Origin: Ephemerocybe angulata
Lineage: Eukaryota > Basidiomycota > Agaricomycetes > Agaricales > Psathyrellaceae
Length of the DNA stretch: 64,000 nt
Assembly (NCBI GenBank): GCA_013368325.1
Contig: JAACJK010000014.1
Coordinates: 124,001 to 188,000, forward strand
Direction: 5' to 3'
The number at the start of each line of letters is the position of its first letter. Position 1 is the first letter of the stretch. Below are positions 11,516 through 22,919 of this stretch, in pieces. The translations under genes and the position numbers were made by a program. The notes beneath the pieces are model-generated. The model was given only the letters and a program-made list of their open reading frames with translations, did no database searches and had not been told where the DNA came from.

Positions 11516-12118
11516 CGACGCGTTCGTGATTAACCGTTTTTTATTAGAGAGAGAATTGCAAAAGCCTTCTCCTGATCCCTTCGGAACTGCCTGCCAACAT
11601 GTACCATTAGCCCTAACCGGGCCATATCTCCAGATACCTCTTCCACTCTCAATACCATTGCTCACTAGCTAGTCTACGTGGGTATACACTATGACGTGTA
11701 CCAGTAATATCTACGGATCTGTACCATACACTTTATATTATTCGGCCCAAACACGACGACGACCTTTCTTTGAGTTCGATAGCAGTTCCTCTGCACCACA
11801 TGCGCAGCGGTCCTTCTCAACGTTCTCATCTTCTCGAAGTTGTATGTTCCCAAGAGTCCTATGCTTCATTCAGATGGCGGAGGTAAAAGATACATGTGAT
11901 AGCCCTACGTAAAAGGGCAAAAGGAATGTCGATGGTTGCAAAGAACCACAGAGGTGTAATGGAAGATGGAAAAGTATACAACAGTTTAAGGTATCCAAAA
12001 AGAAACAACGATAAATTCCAAATGCTCAAGAGAGAGGATGAGAGAGCATGCTATGTTCGACGAAGGGGATGCGTGAAAAATGGGGGAGAGGAGAGGGATA
12101 TGAAGAATGCGAACTCAA
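11516..12118. other. Intergenic, 3' flank of the CBM19-like gene
   Basis: No supported gene. The A-rich plus strand close to 12,000 is the T-rich 3' flank of the leftward gene that ends at 12119. Confidence 0.4.
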
Positions 12119-14025
12119 TCAATAATCCCTCTTGTAGACGTTCAGCTTGATGACCTTGTCACCAGCGGCCGCGGTCGCGGTAGCAGTGGCCGTGGCCTTG
12201 GTGGTGGTAGCCTCCGTCTTCTTGTCCTCGGCAGCCGTCCCACTGGCGGTCGCAGTGGCCTTGGTGGTGGTCGCAGCTTTGTCCTCAGCAGTCGCAGTGG
12301 CGGTGGCCTTGGTAGTGGTCGTCTCAGCTTTGCTATCAGTCGCAGTGGCAGTCGCGGTGGCCTTGGTGGTGGTGCTCTCCGACTTCGTATCACTAGCAGT
12401 CGCGGTCGCGGTCGCAGAGGTGGTAGTGGTCGATGAAGTAGTAGAGGCCGTAGCGGAGGTGCTAGCGGAAGTGGTGGTCGAGGCGGTCGAGGCACCCACG
12501 GTGGCGGTCACAGTGACAGTGACGGTCTTGGTCGCGTGGTTGTTTCCATTGTGGGTCTTGGTCTTGGTCTTCGTGTGGGTGCTAGTGCTTGCAGCCTTGG
12601 TGGTGGTCGCTGCCTTGGTGGTGGTTGCGGCGCTGGTGGTGGTGGTCTCTCCAGCCTTGGTAGTTGTCGTCTCAGCGGCCTTGGTGGTGGTGGTTGCTGC
12701 GCTGGTGCTCGTCGTCTCGGCGGCCTTCGTGGTGGTGGTAGCGGCGCTGCTGCTGGTGGTCTCAGCAGCCTTGGAAGTCGTGGTCTCAGCAGCCTTGGAG
12801 GTGGTGGTCGCCTCGAGCCCGGCCGTTTCCCCACCCGCATCGGCACCAGCTCCAGTCAATCCACCCTGAGCACCGGTCCTCGCGATCCTGTCCTCCGCAT
12901 CGGCCTTGAGGGCACATGTAACGCTCGTGCCGGCGCTGTTGACAAGGGGGAGCGCGAAGCACGAGGCGGGCGCGGCGCACTCGATCGTTACGAACTTGCC
13001 CTCGACGCACTGGCCAAAGGCGGTCCCGACGCAAGCGACCTCTCCGGCTGTGCAGGGAGAGTCAGCGGTGAGCTTGGAGAACTTGGCGTTGAGCTTCTGC
13101 GCGGCCTCGGCGTTGGAGAGCTGGAATCCGCCTGCTGCGCCGGTCTCGGCGGCCTTGGTGGTCTCAGCAGCCTTGGTCGTGGTCGCCTTCGTGGTGGTCT
13201 CAGCAGCCTTGGTGGTAGTCGCCTCCGTCGCGGTTTCAGCAGCCTTGGTCGTGGTTGCCTTCGTAGCAGTCTCGGTAGCCTTAGTGGTCGAAGCAGCTTT
13301 GGTCGTGGTGGCTGCGGGCTCCTGAGCAGCACCACCCTTGCCGGGGCTCTGAACAGAATCGACGAGTTGTGCACCGTCGGTGACCGGACCTTCGGGGCTA
13401 GCGGGGCACGATCCCAAAGGATCCAGAGAAGTGAGGCCGAACGGGATGGTACCAGCAGCACCAAGCTCAGCGCCGCCATTGAACTTCTGCTGGTTCGCAC
13501 CCTTGAACTGACATTGGAAGAGGCCGTCGAGCTCGGCGTTCTTGGGAGCCTTCTGACAATAAGGGGTCGCGAGGGAGGTGGGCTGCGCAGGCAACGGTCG
13601 GGAATGTTAATTAAGAGGTCGATTGAATAGGAGGAACGTCGCTGAATGGGCTTACCGTGTTGCGAGGCTGCTGCACGAAGATTTGGGTGAGCCTGATCAT
13701 CTCCGCGTCGTTGTTCAGCGTCTTCGCCAGGTCGATCATCGCGTCGGCCGCGTCCTGCTGCTCGCAGGGCCCCGGGGCAGCGAGGAGGGTGCTGAAGGCA
13801 GTCACGGAGACCGGATTACATTTTTCTCCACCTCCCGCAGTTTGCTGTACGGTGTATCCTCAAGGTTAGTAACTGCACGCTGAATTGATTGATGGCAGGA
13901 CGTACGCAGGCTTGCTCCCATTTCTGGGTGGCAGCCGAGATCGACTGTGCAATACGCCTCTCGAGGGGAGCGGCTTGGACAGAAGCGGCAGCCAGGCCGG
14001 CGATAACAAAGAAAAGCTTGACCAT
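12119..14025 (-). CDS. Secreted CBM19-like (chitin-binding) protein with Thr/Ala/Lys repeats
   Basis: Predicted extracellular or cell-wall protein of 590 residues. Exons are 14025-13906, 13844-13656 and 13582-12119, all joining in phase. Residues 1-18 (MVKLFFVIAGLAAASVQA) are a signal peptide, followed by LERR, a possible Kex2-type site. Residues 19-190 form a Cys-containing domain. A first Thr/Lys/Ala-rich stretch (about 193-250) leads to a CBM19-like module (about 255-335) with CTAGEVACVG, then CVEGKFVTIEC and CFALPLVNSAGTSVTC. CBM19 modules bind chitin. About 230 residues of TTTKAAE-like repeats follow, which should be heavily O-glycosylated, and the protein ends KLNVYKRDY without a GPI-type hydrophobic tail. 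The role in wall remodelling is inferred. Confidence 0.85.
12140..12830 (-). repeat. Coding low-complexity Thr/Ala/Lys/Ser repeat array
   Basis: Imperfect short repeats of the type TTTKAAE and TATATA-encoding codons fill the C-terminal stalk of the CBM19-like protein. A second smaller block lies at about 13140-13320. Both create long spurious open frames in other phases and on the opposite strand. Such arrays commonly change length between strains. Confidence 0.85.
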
Positions 14026-14861
14026 CTTGAACTTGAAAAATAGAGAACTTGTTGTTTCTTAGAGAATAAATGACAGTACTAGACTGTTGCAACGAAGGCG
14101 AAGGCGAATGAAGAGTCGGAGACTAGCACCGGACTCGAAGAAAAGAAATGGGAAGGGGAAGGGAAGGGGAATGAAGCAAGGAGGGTGGAGAAAGGGTCTC
14201 GGGCACCTGGGTTTATATAACCGTAACGCTTCGGATCGGGGACAATGGGAGACCATTTTGCCTTTGGGTTCTCTGTGAGAGACAAACAGCAGTAGTGGCA
14301 TCTCCAGCCCCGCAACGCGGATGTGTCTCCCAGGGAACCTTGTTGATTTTATGAAAGCTTTGTGGTGCGTTTCAAAGCCCTTGCTACGACGGTGGCCCAG
14401 AATCAGATATGCCGCAAGAATCCTGGCTTTGTGTTGTATGTCGCTGCAGCAGTTACGAAATTCCAGGGAGATACTACCATCGCTGATGCTTTCCATGCAA
14501 GAGTCGTTATGCGACGGAAAGCGCCATACGGAGTGGCCAAACGCAGAAGATCAGGGAGGGTCATAGAAACGAAAGCCGGAGGAGACGGGTGCGGGGGCGC
14601 CATATGATCCCAGGTCATGCTTTGATCTAGCATGAGGTCCATCAATTCAATACAACTCTTGAGTATCTCTGATCACTCTTGGCTCCTGTCAATAACTCTG
14701 GGGTTGCCTTTAGGAAATCGCTCGGGTGCTCTACGCTTGATATAGAACGAAATGCTCGCCCACCCCGGACGAGTCTCCGTCTCTTTCCCTAGCTGCGAGC
14801 GGTTCCTCCCTCGTTTGTTGTGAGTCCTGCAACCAACCCCGGACAATTCGCTTTGTGTGCG
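14026..14861. promoter_or_regulatory. Divergent upstream region, with TATA box for the CBM19-like gene
   Basis: TTATATAAA on the minus strand at 14212-14220 lies about 190 bases upstream of the CBM19-like ATG. Purine-rich tracts near 14,140-14,190 (pyrimidine-rich on the gene strand) follow the TATA, as in strongly expressed fungal genes. The right half must contain the promoter and possibly an undetected first exon of the membrane-protein gene. Confidence 0.5.
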
Positions 14862-16003
14862 ATGAAAAACGTCACTGTGGATGGAACGGCTTCGACAAAG
14901 GAAATTGCGTTCACCCCACCTACCTGCAACGGCACCGATGGATGGCGAGTGGTGAACGACCGAGGCCATGGAGGGTCCTATACTTGGTGTGGTAACCCCG
15001 ACGTCAAAGCCACTTTCACCTTTACAGGTAGCTCACGTCCACTACGATAAACCGAGAAATACTGACGCTTTGCGCAACAGGGATTGGGGTGTACTATCTA
15101 TGTCCCAGTATTGCGAACCATACCGTCCAATTTACTTTGGATGGTGTGCCTGGTGGTTCTGCTAACCTTGGGGCAACAAATGATGGAAATCCGTCGAATT
15201 CGTCGGTGGTTTGGTCACAGACGGGTTTGCCATATGGCCAGCACGTCCTGGAAGTACTGCCTGGGAATACCACAAGAGTATTCATCGATGCTTTTATGTA
15301 CGTTCTTTTCGGGGCTTGGCTTCGGCCAAAGTCCACAGTCTATTAACAGAACCGCCCCACAAACAGATATACTACCCTGGATCAGGAAGAACTCTCATCT
15401 ATGTCCACCACACCAACCTCCACCGCTACCGCGCCGAAAACTACTGCTGTCGCCCAGATAGCGCAACCAGAAACCGTCAAGAACAGAGTACCAATTATTG
15501 TCGGCTCTATCATCGGATTCTTCATCCTCGCCATTTTCATCGGAATTACCTACCGCCTATGGAAAACGCGAAAACGGTATTCACCATACAGCTGGGAACC
15601 GCCTGTGCCTCCCCTTCACCAAAGTAGCGGCAATATCGATGACTTCGGCGCCAGCACAGGTACGGGTATGATTCGCTCCCCAACGCCCGTCCGTGCAAAC
15701 AGCGTACCACTCTCCGGCGGACGTTCCCCGAACTCGACCACCCCCATACGCCCACTACCAAGCACCTTCGGTTCGACAGCCAATGCTAAGCATCACAGAG
15801 GGGATTCCGGTGGGGAGTCGGACGACGAGATATCCGACCTGCAGCATTACCAATACCGCGGCAACACAGCGACAGCCAGCTCGCACAATTCGAGGAGCCA
15901 TTTGGCTCCGCAGTCGAGACCAACATACCCACCGGCTCTGGCGAGGTCTGACACCACGAACTCGACGACAATGCGGTTGGAACCTGTTCGGCGTCATCGC
16001 TGA
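14862..16003 (+). CDS. Single-pass membrane protein with extracellular beta-sandwich-like domain
   Basis: Belongs to a large agaricomycete family of unknown function: an N-terminal outer domain, a Ser/Thr stalk, one transmembrane helix and a disordered cytosolic tail. Visible family blocks are GSYTWCGNPDVKATFTFTG, GVYYLCPSIANHTVQFTLDG and GLPYGQHVLEVLPGN. The helix is about VPIIVGSIIGFFILAIFIGI, followed by a basic RLWKTRKRY stop-transfer sequence and a Ser/Pro-rich tail ending RLEPVRRHR. Introns are 15028-15080 and 15298-15366, both in phase. The ATG at 14862 is tentative because no signal peptide precedes the outer domain. A pyrimidine-rich cccttag-like acceptor about 80 bases upstream suggests an undetected first exon. 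The C-terminus and TGA are firm. Confidence 0.75.
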
Positions 16004-16684
16004 GGACCCAGACATGTCGAGGACCGCAGTGTGGACCCCCGGGCTGCCCCCTTGTTCCCCACATCCTATTGCCCCCCTTCCACGCCAAGCGCCCGCAAGG
16101 CGCCCACACGCTCTGATCTCGCATGGTCATTCATCGGCTAATTACGGTTACGTATGATTGCTTTTTTGATCGGCCTTCTGTCTGTGCAGTGTGAGCACCT
16201 TCCAAGTTCAGCTCCAGGCACGGCTACTTATTTGAAGCGTCTGCTTTTCGCAGTCTGTGTTGTTTCTTGCGATTATCTCTTGAAAACGACGACCCTACTT
16301 ATTGGGTTTATGCTTCACCAGTTACTCCCCCAACCCGTCTATTCACTCCTTTTGCTTTCCTTCGTCACTGGCCGACACACGCATACTACTTCTTACAATA
16401 CGCGACACTTATTCTTACTTACCCCGCATGTATCCGGTTCTTTCAACCTTGCTTATCTAGTAGAGAGCCGCCATCTCTGGTTTCACCACATCACATTCTT
16501 TTTTGAGGTAGTGTACAGGTATTGATCTAGGGAAAGTATCTACACTGGTTTCCACATACTAAGTAGGAGGGGCACACAAGATGTTGTACAAGAATCAAGG
16601 AATTTGTTAGGAATGTAGTCAAAATGTCGTGTGGCCACCAGAGATGGCTGGCAGCATCAGTTATCACGATAATCGTATCAGTTA
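16004..16684. other. Convergent intergenic region
   Basis: 681 bases between the 3' ends of the membrane-protein gene and the BTB gene. It is T-rich on the plus strand for about 350 bases. I see no gene in it. Confidence 0.45.
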
Positions 16685-18237
16685 TCAGGCAGAGTCAAGG
16701 CGGAACCACACCGGTATCAACCTCCAAGCCTTCTCCCTCTCGCGGGCAGCCCACGTCTCAAGCGACTTGGCACAGGCTTTGCATTCCGATATCTCAGCGC
16801 TCTTCAGCTGTCCCAACTCCTCCGCGACATACAACGGATCATAACATCCCCGTTCTCTATCAAAGAGATAATGTTGCGTCGCCAGCTCAACAAGCTCAGT
16901 GAAATCCTTTCGGCACGCTGCCGCAGAAATGCAGATGGCCCCTGACGATGAGGGCGACCGACGCAGGAGGCTGTACTGCCCGGACATGAGTTGCTGCCCG
17001 GCCTGGCGGATATGTTGCCCGTTGCCCATGGCCTGGATGAGCGTTGTTATAGTGTGTTGTGTGTGCTCTTTCCCTATACATAACCGGGCTATGTCGGCGG
17101 GCGACAGTGAGGGCGGGGTAAAGGGGGATGGACGGTATAGCGGGTCTTCCTCGTGCGGTTCGTAAATCTGGGAATAGGAGTAGCGTGAAAGGTCATAGAA
17201 GGCCGAGAAGAGGAGCGACGGTGCATCGACTTCTCTCGCGAGGTTAATTACGGCCTACGGGAAGTCTATCAGTACAGAAGTCCACGGATGGCTAAGCTGG
17301 CTAGACAGGCTGTGGGGATTGGGGATATGCGACTTACGAAGGGGTGGGGATACCGGTGCGCTGCGGGACACCCAGACGCGATCTCATAGTTCCGTGCGAT
17401 ATCCTCTCGCAGATCCCAAGCCTTGAGTGTAGATGGCCATGCGACGCTCAGATGTACCAACGCCATCTCCCGCAGCTCGTCGATGATATACTTGGTTGCC
17501 AGCCGCAGGATTCCTGAGACGACACGGAAGTCCTCGTCACCGTTGTCCCCGAAGGCGCTGTTGGAAGACACACTTGATGAGTATATCAGAGTCGCGAAGG
17601 GTGTAGTATAGGGCATCACGTACGGTCCGATATCGTATAAAGCGTTCAGAAGGTGCGCGACGTCCTCCGCTTTATCGAAGAGGGTGATTACAGGGATGAG
17701 CTGGGGACTGTGCCGCATTACGCTCCCTTCAATCACCAAGGAGTCCGAGAGACCTGGGGCGGGCTGGGGTATTGCGAACATGTCCTGGAAGAACTCGCTG
17801 TGACGCTGAAGAACAGACATGTGTACGCAGAACAGGGTATTCTCCGCCCTGCAGATAACGCTGCCATCGTCGAACCACAGATGCTTGTGCCGCGTGAGTT
17901 GAGCCCCCGTCTGCGCGTCGATGATGGCGGCCTTCCCAAGCTCGTCCTTATCGCCGTATTTGAGGCTAGAGAACTTGGTTTCCGGAGGGTGCAGCGTCGC
18001 CATGGACTTGATCGATTTAACTCTGCGCGAGTGTTGGGACTGGGACACCAAGGAAGCTAAAGTGGAAGAAGAGCCCGCTGGTCGCAAGCCGGTGGCGAGC
18101 CTTTGTGGCCCAAGGGGTCCTGTCAGGGTCACTCCGGGTGCACAATTGGCACTCCCATTGCTAGTTGTGTTGCTGCTGGGTCCTGGAGTCGGCTCCGGCT
18201 CTGGATCCAGTGGTTTCTGTGGGTTCCGTAGAACCAT
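16685..18237 (-). CDS. BTB/POZ-domain protein
   Basis: Member of the expanded agaricomycete BTB family; such domains mediate dimerisation and often Cullin-3 recruitment, but the role here is unknown. Exons are 18237-17338 and 17254-16685 (intron 83 nt), giving 489 residues. A Pro/Ser-rich, probably disordered N-terminus of about 120 residues comes first. The BTB core then begins HLWFDDGSVICRAENTLFCV, with the typical HMSVLQRHSEFFQDMF helix pair, and extends through LLNALYDIGPYV and LRLATKYIIDELREMALVHL. The C-terminal third holds a Cys-containing helical region (CRKDFTELVELATQHYLFD). There are no signs of decay. Confidence 0.88.
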
Positions 18238-18915
18238 GAGTTTTGTCTGCGAGTATTCAGATTACGATTCCAGTCGAAGGCATATCTTGACACAGGGAAG
18301 AGAGTTGTTAGAGCGCCAAATTCCGATCGGACCATTTGATCCCGCGCCCCAGAAAGGTATGTCCTCCGGAACCCTCATTGGATCATCCGCAACTCTAGCT
18401 GTGACCACCATCATCTCCTTTGTCCGTTAACTTTGCAGGTTTATGGTCAGAGCCCCACAATACAAGCTTGAAACGTCGGATAAATACACGACAGTTATGC
18501 ATATGGTCAGCTAGGAGTCGCTTCGACCGGCGATTTCGAAGTTTCGAATCCTACTGGCAGGCCTGAGGATGCTCAACCTTGGACTACCACCGAGTGGCCT
18601 CAGTTTAAGCGTTAGCCCACTTGCGAAGATCCCATGGGCTGCCACGCCCATCCAGCCACCCCGGTATAGCAACAAATTCGATTCGATCTTCCCCTCAGAC
18701 CCCCAATCCCATCTCCCCTAACGCGGCAGACGCATCTTCTTCGAGGGTGCGTAGACAAATATGGTTTCTTTAATAGTCCAATCAAGTACCCTGCTCACCT
18801 CCTTACGGAATATACAGGAGGAGTGATACGTCCTTTCCTCCTTTCGAATTGAATATAGGCTCGCGGTGCTTTGTGCAACAGGCATAAGCCCGCCTGGCTG
18901 CTCTTCCTCTTACCC
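18238..18915. other. Divergent intergenic region between the BTB and PL8 genes
   Basis: 678 bases that must contain the promoters of both flanking genes. A tRNA-like B-box motif near 18541 does not fold into a tRNA. Nothing else stands out. Confidence 0.4.
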
Positions 18916-21900
18916 ATGCCCCCCCGCCGCACAACGATGCGCCATACAGGTGTCGCAATTGTACTTCTCTTCTCAGCCACAGTGCTGTACTTTCACTCCT
19001 TTAACTCTGGGCTTTCCAGCCTCAAAACCTATCTACCTTCTACGGACTCGATATTCCCCCTCCACTCTCAGTCGCTATACCAGTCACTTCAAGGTGTCCC
19101 TGCTGGATTTGCTGGAATAAGGGGTGCAAGAAGCCATGCTCGGAGAGCGCCTTCTCAGGATATGAAGACCCTCTATGACCGCCGAGTTTCTTCCATCGTC
19201 GGCAAGTTGGAATCTGCTCAAAACATCACTTCTTGGTACGTATGGCAGAACTGCTGGTGGCTTCCACCCAATACTATATAGGCTTACACTTTAGACAGGC
19301 TGAAAGATCTAGGAAGCAATGGAAAATGGCCCGACTCACAGATTGATTATACCACGGGCTGCGACGCTCGCCGGGCCAATTGGCCTGCCCAGTGGCATTG
19401 GCAACGCATCCGTAAGTATCGCCTTCCCCGACAAATGCTGCATCCTCTTCAACTCGGTACCTTTCCAGTGGTAATGGCCGGTGCCTGGCGTGGAGGTTTC
19501 CTGAATGCCCCTCAATGGACGAATAATGCACAGTTACGCAATGCGACAGGTCGCGCGATGGCTTATTGGTTTGGGAGGGATATGAACACCATAGCCTGTC
19601 TTGACAATGGCGGGACTGTATCTTGCCCTTGCGAGAACCCTCAGGACACCTTATGGTGAACATTTCACTACACCATCTTCCGCTCCGGCTGACGAGTGCT
19701 TCCAACAGGAACACGAATTGGTACTCCAACGTGTGCCCGTTTCTTTCCTCAACTATCAGCGTCTAACTCTAATTTCCATTGTCTAGATAATCCTCATTCC
19801 AGGTCTAGTCGCTCAGTCCTGCATGCTCCTCAATGCAACCCTCACACCATCTGAGGCCACCTACTGCGGTCGGATTACCACCCGCTCATATGGCACTTTC
19901 GACAGGAACCTAAATGGTGTCGGGTACTTGACGGGTGCAAACACTCTCGACGTGGCCAAGATCAGCGTCGACGCTGCTTTGTTGACGAACAACGCAAGCA
20001 TGCTTGCTGATGCTTACCGTCGTGTTCATGACGAGCTTACAATTAAGAACGATGTCAAGGCAGATGGAATACGTGCAGATGGGTCATTTGGTAAGGAGTG
20101 CGAGCCCGGCATGTTTCACTACCATGAGGCTGACTGTCGGGTGTACAGGCCAACACAAAGGTGTACTGTATAACGGAAATTATGGTGCGTGGTTCTATCT
20201 AGTCTATTAAATCCACGCCACTCATGCTCTCTTCGTAATAGGGAAGGATTAGTAGGTAGACTTACCCTCCTTCTTCTACCAACACTCAATGGGCATATCT
20301 AGTTCAAATGTAGCACTCGAGCTTGAAGTGGCCTCCGCAGGAACGCAGTATGCAGCAGGTCCAGACTCCCGCAGTGCCTTTGAGGTCCTTATTCAAGGCC
20401 ACCAATGGATGATCTACGTCAATTCCCTTACCCAAGTCTTACATTTCGACTTCGTGAGCTCTTCTCCTTACGTTCCCCGATAATTTCGCTCACCATTTAC
20501 AGTCAGCAATAGGCAGAATGATCACGTTTCCAGTGTTTGACGATCAGTGAGTGCTTTGAACACAATCTCGGGCGCTTATTTTAACGCTACTATTCTTTAG
20601 GGCCAGCGCCAGTATTCAGATGAATCTAACTACCGCTTTGGAACTGGGGAACCTGTGGTCGTCCTTACCGCTGATCACATTTGCGAGCCAACTTCTTCCA
20701 GGCTCTATTACCGCGAATGCTGGAGGTCTGATAGGGAACAAAATGTTCTATGCTAACGATTACATGGTAGAGCGTCCATAGTTTCCTTTCGAGAAATAAC
20801 CTCTAATTTAACGATCACAGGTTCATCGGGGAGCCAACTATGTCTTGACATTGAAGATGTATTCGAAACGGACCCAAAATTCGGAGTGTGTCAATTCGCA
20901 GAACGTAGGTTAAGCACTCACTTGCTCGGGACTCCCTTCTGAGGTCTAACAATGTCTGCTTCCCAGCCGAAAGGATTCCACCTCTCCGACGGCGCCATGT
21001 ACACGTACGTGGAAGGAGACGAGTACGAAGACATTTTCGCTGCATGGGATTGGGACCTCATCCCCGGCACCACCGTCGACTACAAGCGCACACCCCTGGC
21101 CTGCGACCGAACCGGCTTCACCGGAATCGAGACTTTCGTCGGCGGCGCTTCCGACGGCCTCGCAGGCATCGCTGCCATGCGTTACACCAACCCCAGCACA
21201 AAGGTCCTCCAATGGCAGAAGGCCTGGTTTTTCCTTGAAGACGGGGTGCACCATATCATCGCAAATGTCCTCTCCTCTGATGGAACTGCGCCTGTGTATT
21301 CTGTGCTGGACCAGAAACGTCATTCGGGCCCTACGATCGTGGCGGGCACCGAAGTGCCTTTGAAGGCCAACGAGACCTTGTCGACGTTCAGCAAACCGTC
21401 CACCATTTGGCACGACAACGTTGGGTACTCCTTCCCCGCCAACACCTCCGCCCTCCTCAACGTCCGACGAGGGGAGCGCGTAGGCGACTGGTCCACCATC
21501 GGAACGTCCACCCAGCCCCCAGTAACAGTCGACTTGTGGGCCGCCTGGCTGCAGCACGCACCGGCCTCGGTGAACTCGCCCGTCGAGTACTCCATGTACC
21601 CGGGCGTAAGCTACCAGGATTTCGTGCTAAAACGCAGCACCTCGCCAGTGGCTACGATCGAGAGCAGCGCAAATGTGTCGGCAATATACAACAGGGCCGG
21701 GAACAGGGTTATGCTGGTCTTGTGGAAGGCTGGGAGTAAGATGTCAGCGTTCCAGTCGGCGCCTGCGATGGCGCGTCTGACAATCTCGAGCAACAATCCC
21801 GTGGCGCTTATGCTCTCGTTGGATGATGGGCGCGTCACTGCGTCGGACCCTTCACAGGGCTTGAACAGCGCGACGGTGAAGTTCGAGTATGGGACGGACG

Positions 21901-22001
21901 GGCAGCTTCCGACGTTTTGGGTGGGTGGAAGGAGTAAGACCCTTAATCTGACGTTTCCCAGAGGAGGGACTGCAGGAAGTAGTGTCTTAACGCGCCTATG
22001 A
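18916..22001 (+). CDS. Polysaccharide lyase family 8 (hyaluronate/chondroitin AC/xanthan lyase type)
   Basis: Predicted endolyase that cleaves uronic-acid-containing polysaccharides by beta-elimination. The ATG at 18916 (alternative 18937) gives a basic start and a hydrophobic segment, VAIVLLFSATVLYFHSF, a signal peptide or anchor. About ten short introns were traced and all exons join in frame. The alpha-toroid part contains NTNWYSN (candidate catalytic Asn region), then QHKGVLYNGNYG. There, His and the second Tyr are nine residues apart, the spacing of the PL8 His/Tyr pair. A later MYSKRTQNSECVNSQN supplies the Arg/Asn region. The downstream beta-domain has YEDIFAAWDWDLIPGTT and the C-terminal sandwich up to TGA 21999-22001. 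The gene looks complete and active; the true substrate (fungal, bacterial or animal polymer) is unknown. Confidence 0.88.
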
Positions 22002-22919
22002 GATCATGAAGGATGCCATTTGCGCTGGCATAGGTTTGGAAAGAGTTGTGTTGCAGTACATGGTCATTGAGCGTAAATTTGTCTACCTTCAAGATGTAAA
22101 CAGACCTTGAAGCTTGAGCATGAGGTCCCAAGCTCCCATCCCGTTGTCCGGCGCTTTATACTGCGCTCGATCCATGCTGAAGCTAGCAACGCGGCGGTGC
22201 AAGTGATATTCCAGCTCGCCGGAAGAAAGAACACAATTCCCTCTCCGTTCGCGACTCTTTCGGGCGACGAATAAAATTAATTCAGTGCCGATATACAAGG
22301 CGTGGTGGACAGCATCTCACTTGTTCACGCACAGACCCTCTCCATCACGCTTCATCTCAAGTCTCGAGCCCGACATCGAGCAATTTCAGATATATCGCAA
22401 TCCACATCTATCCACACGACAAACAGTACAAGGTGAGCTGGAACGTACAGAATGAATATAAGGTCCCTTGACGAACGGTCTTCGGGCCAAAACAGCCTCC
22501 AAGTTTGAGAGATACGGGAATTGAGCGAAAGACAGAGAGCGAAACCAGCAATACGACACCAGATTGTATCTTCCTCTTCGTCGCTTAGAGGTATGTGGTG
22601 CTTTCCATAAAGACACTCCTTTGAGCATGCTCAGACCACAGGAATGCCAGAAGACAAGCAAAACACACGACAACTGCACAAGTCGACGAGCGACCGGTGA
22701 TTCCAAATTAGAGCATCGAAGGCCGAGCTTGCGCAGTCGAATCCAATCCGACACTTCGAAAACGAAAGAGAGTAAAATAAAGACCCAGAGGACGTCGTCA
22801 AGAACACCACCAGGGATAGTGGCAGCCAGTCAGACCAGCGAAGCACCAACTGCATATTATCGAGATCTTTCCTAGAATCACGAAGCAAGCAACGAGCAGC
22901 CGACAGAGACCTGAGCAAC
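22002..22919. other. Intergenic between the PL8 and DUF6699 genes
   Basis: 918 bases with the 3' flank of the lyase gene and the upstream region of the DUF6699 gene. Small open frames on both strands have no recognisable content. Confidence 0.4.

Noticed and set aside
12147..13630. Long open frames on the strand opposite the CBM19-like gene (Ala/Val-rich and Gly-rich, up to 364 codons)
   Set aside because: Antisense shadows of the Thr/Ala/Lys codon repeats of the real gene; low-complexity and without splice or start context.
16154..16525. 123-codon plus-strand open frame after the membrane-protein gene
   Set aside because: Lies in the T-rich 3' region of that gene and shows only hydrophobic bias from T-rich codons.
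18506..18562. tRNA-like A-box/B-box pair (tggtcagctagg ... ttcgaatcc)
   Set aside because: The T stem has two mismatches and no matching 5' acceptor strand exists about 72 bases upstream. At most it is a decayed tRNA-derived fragment.
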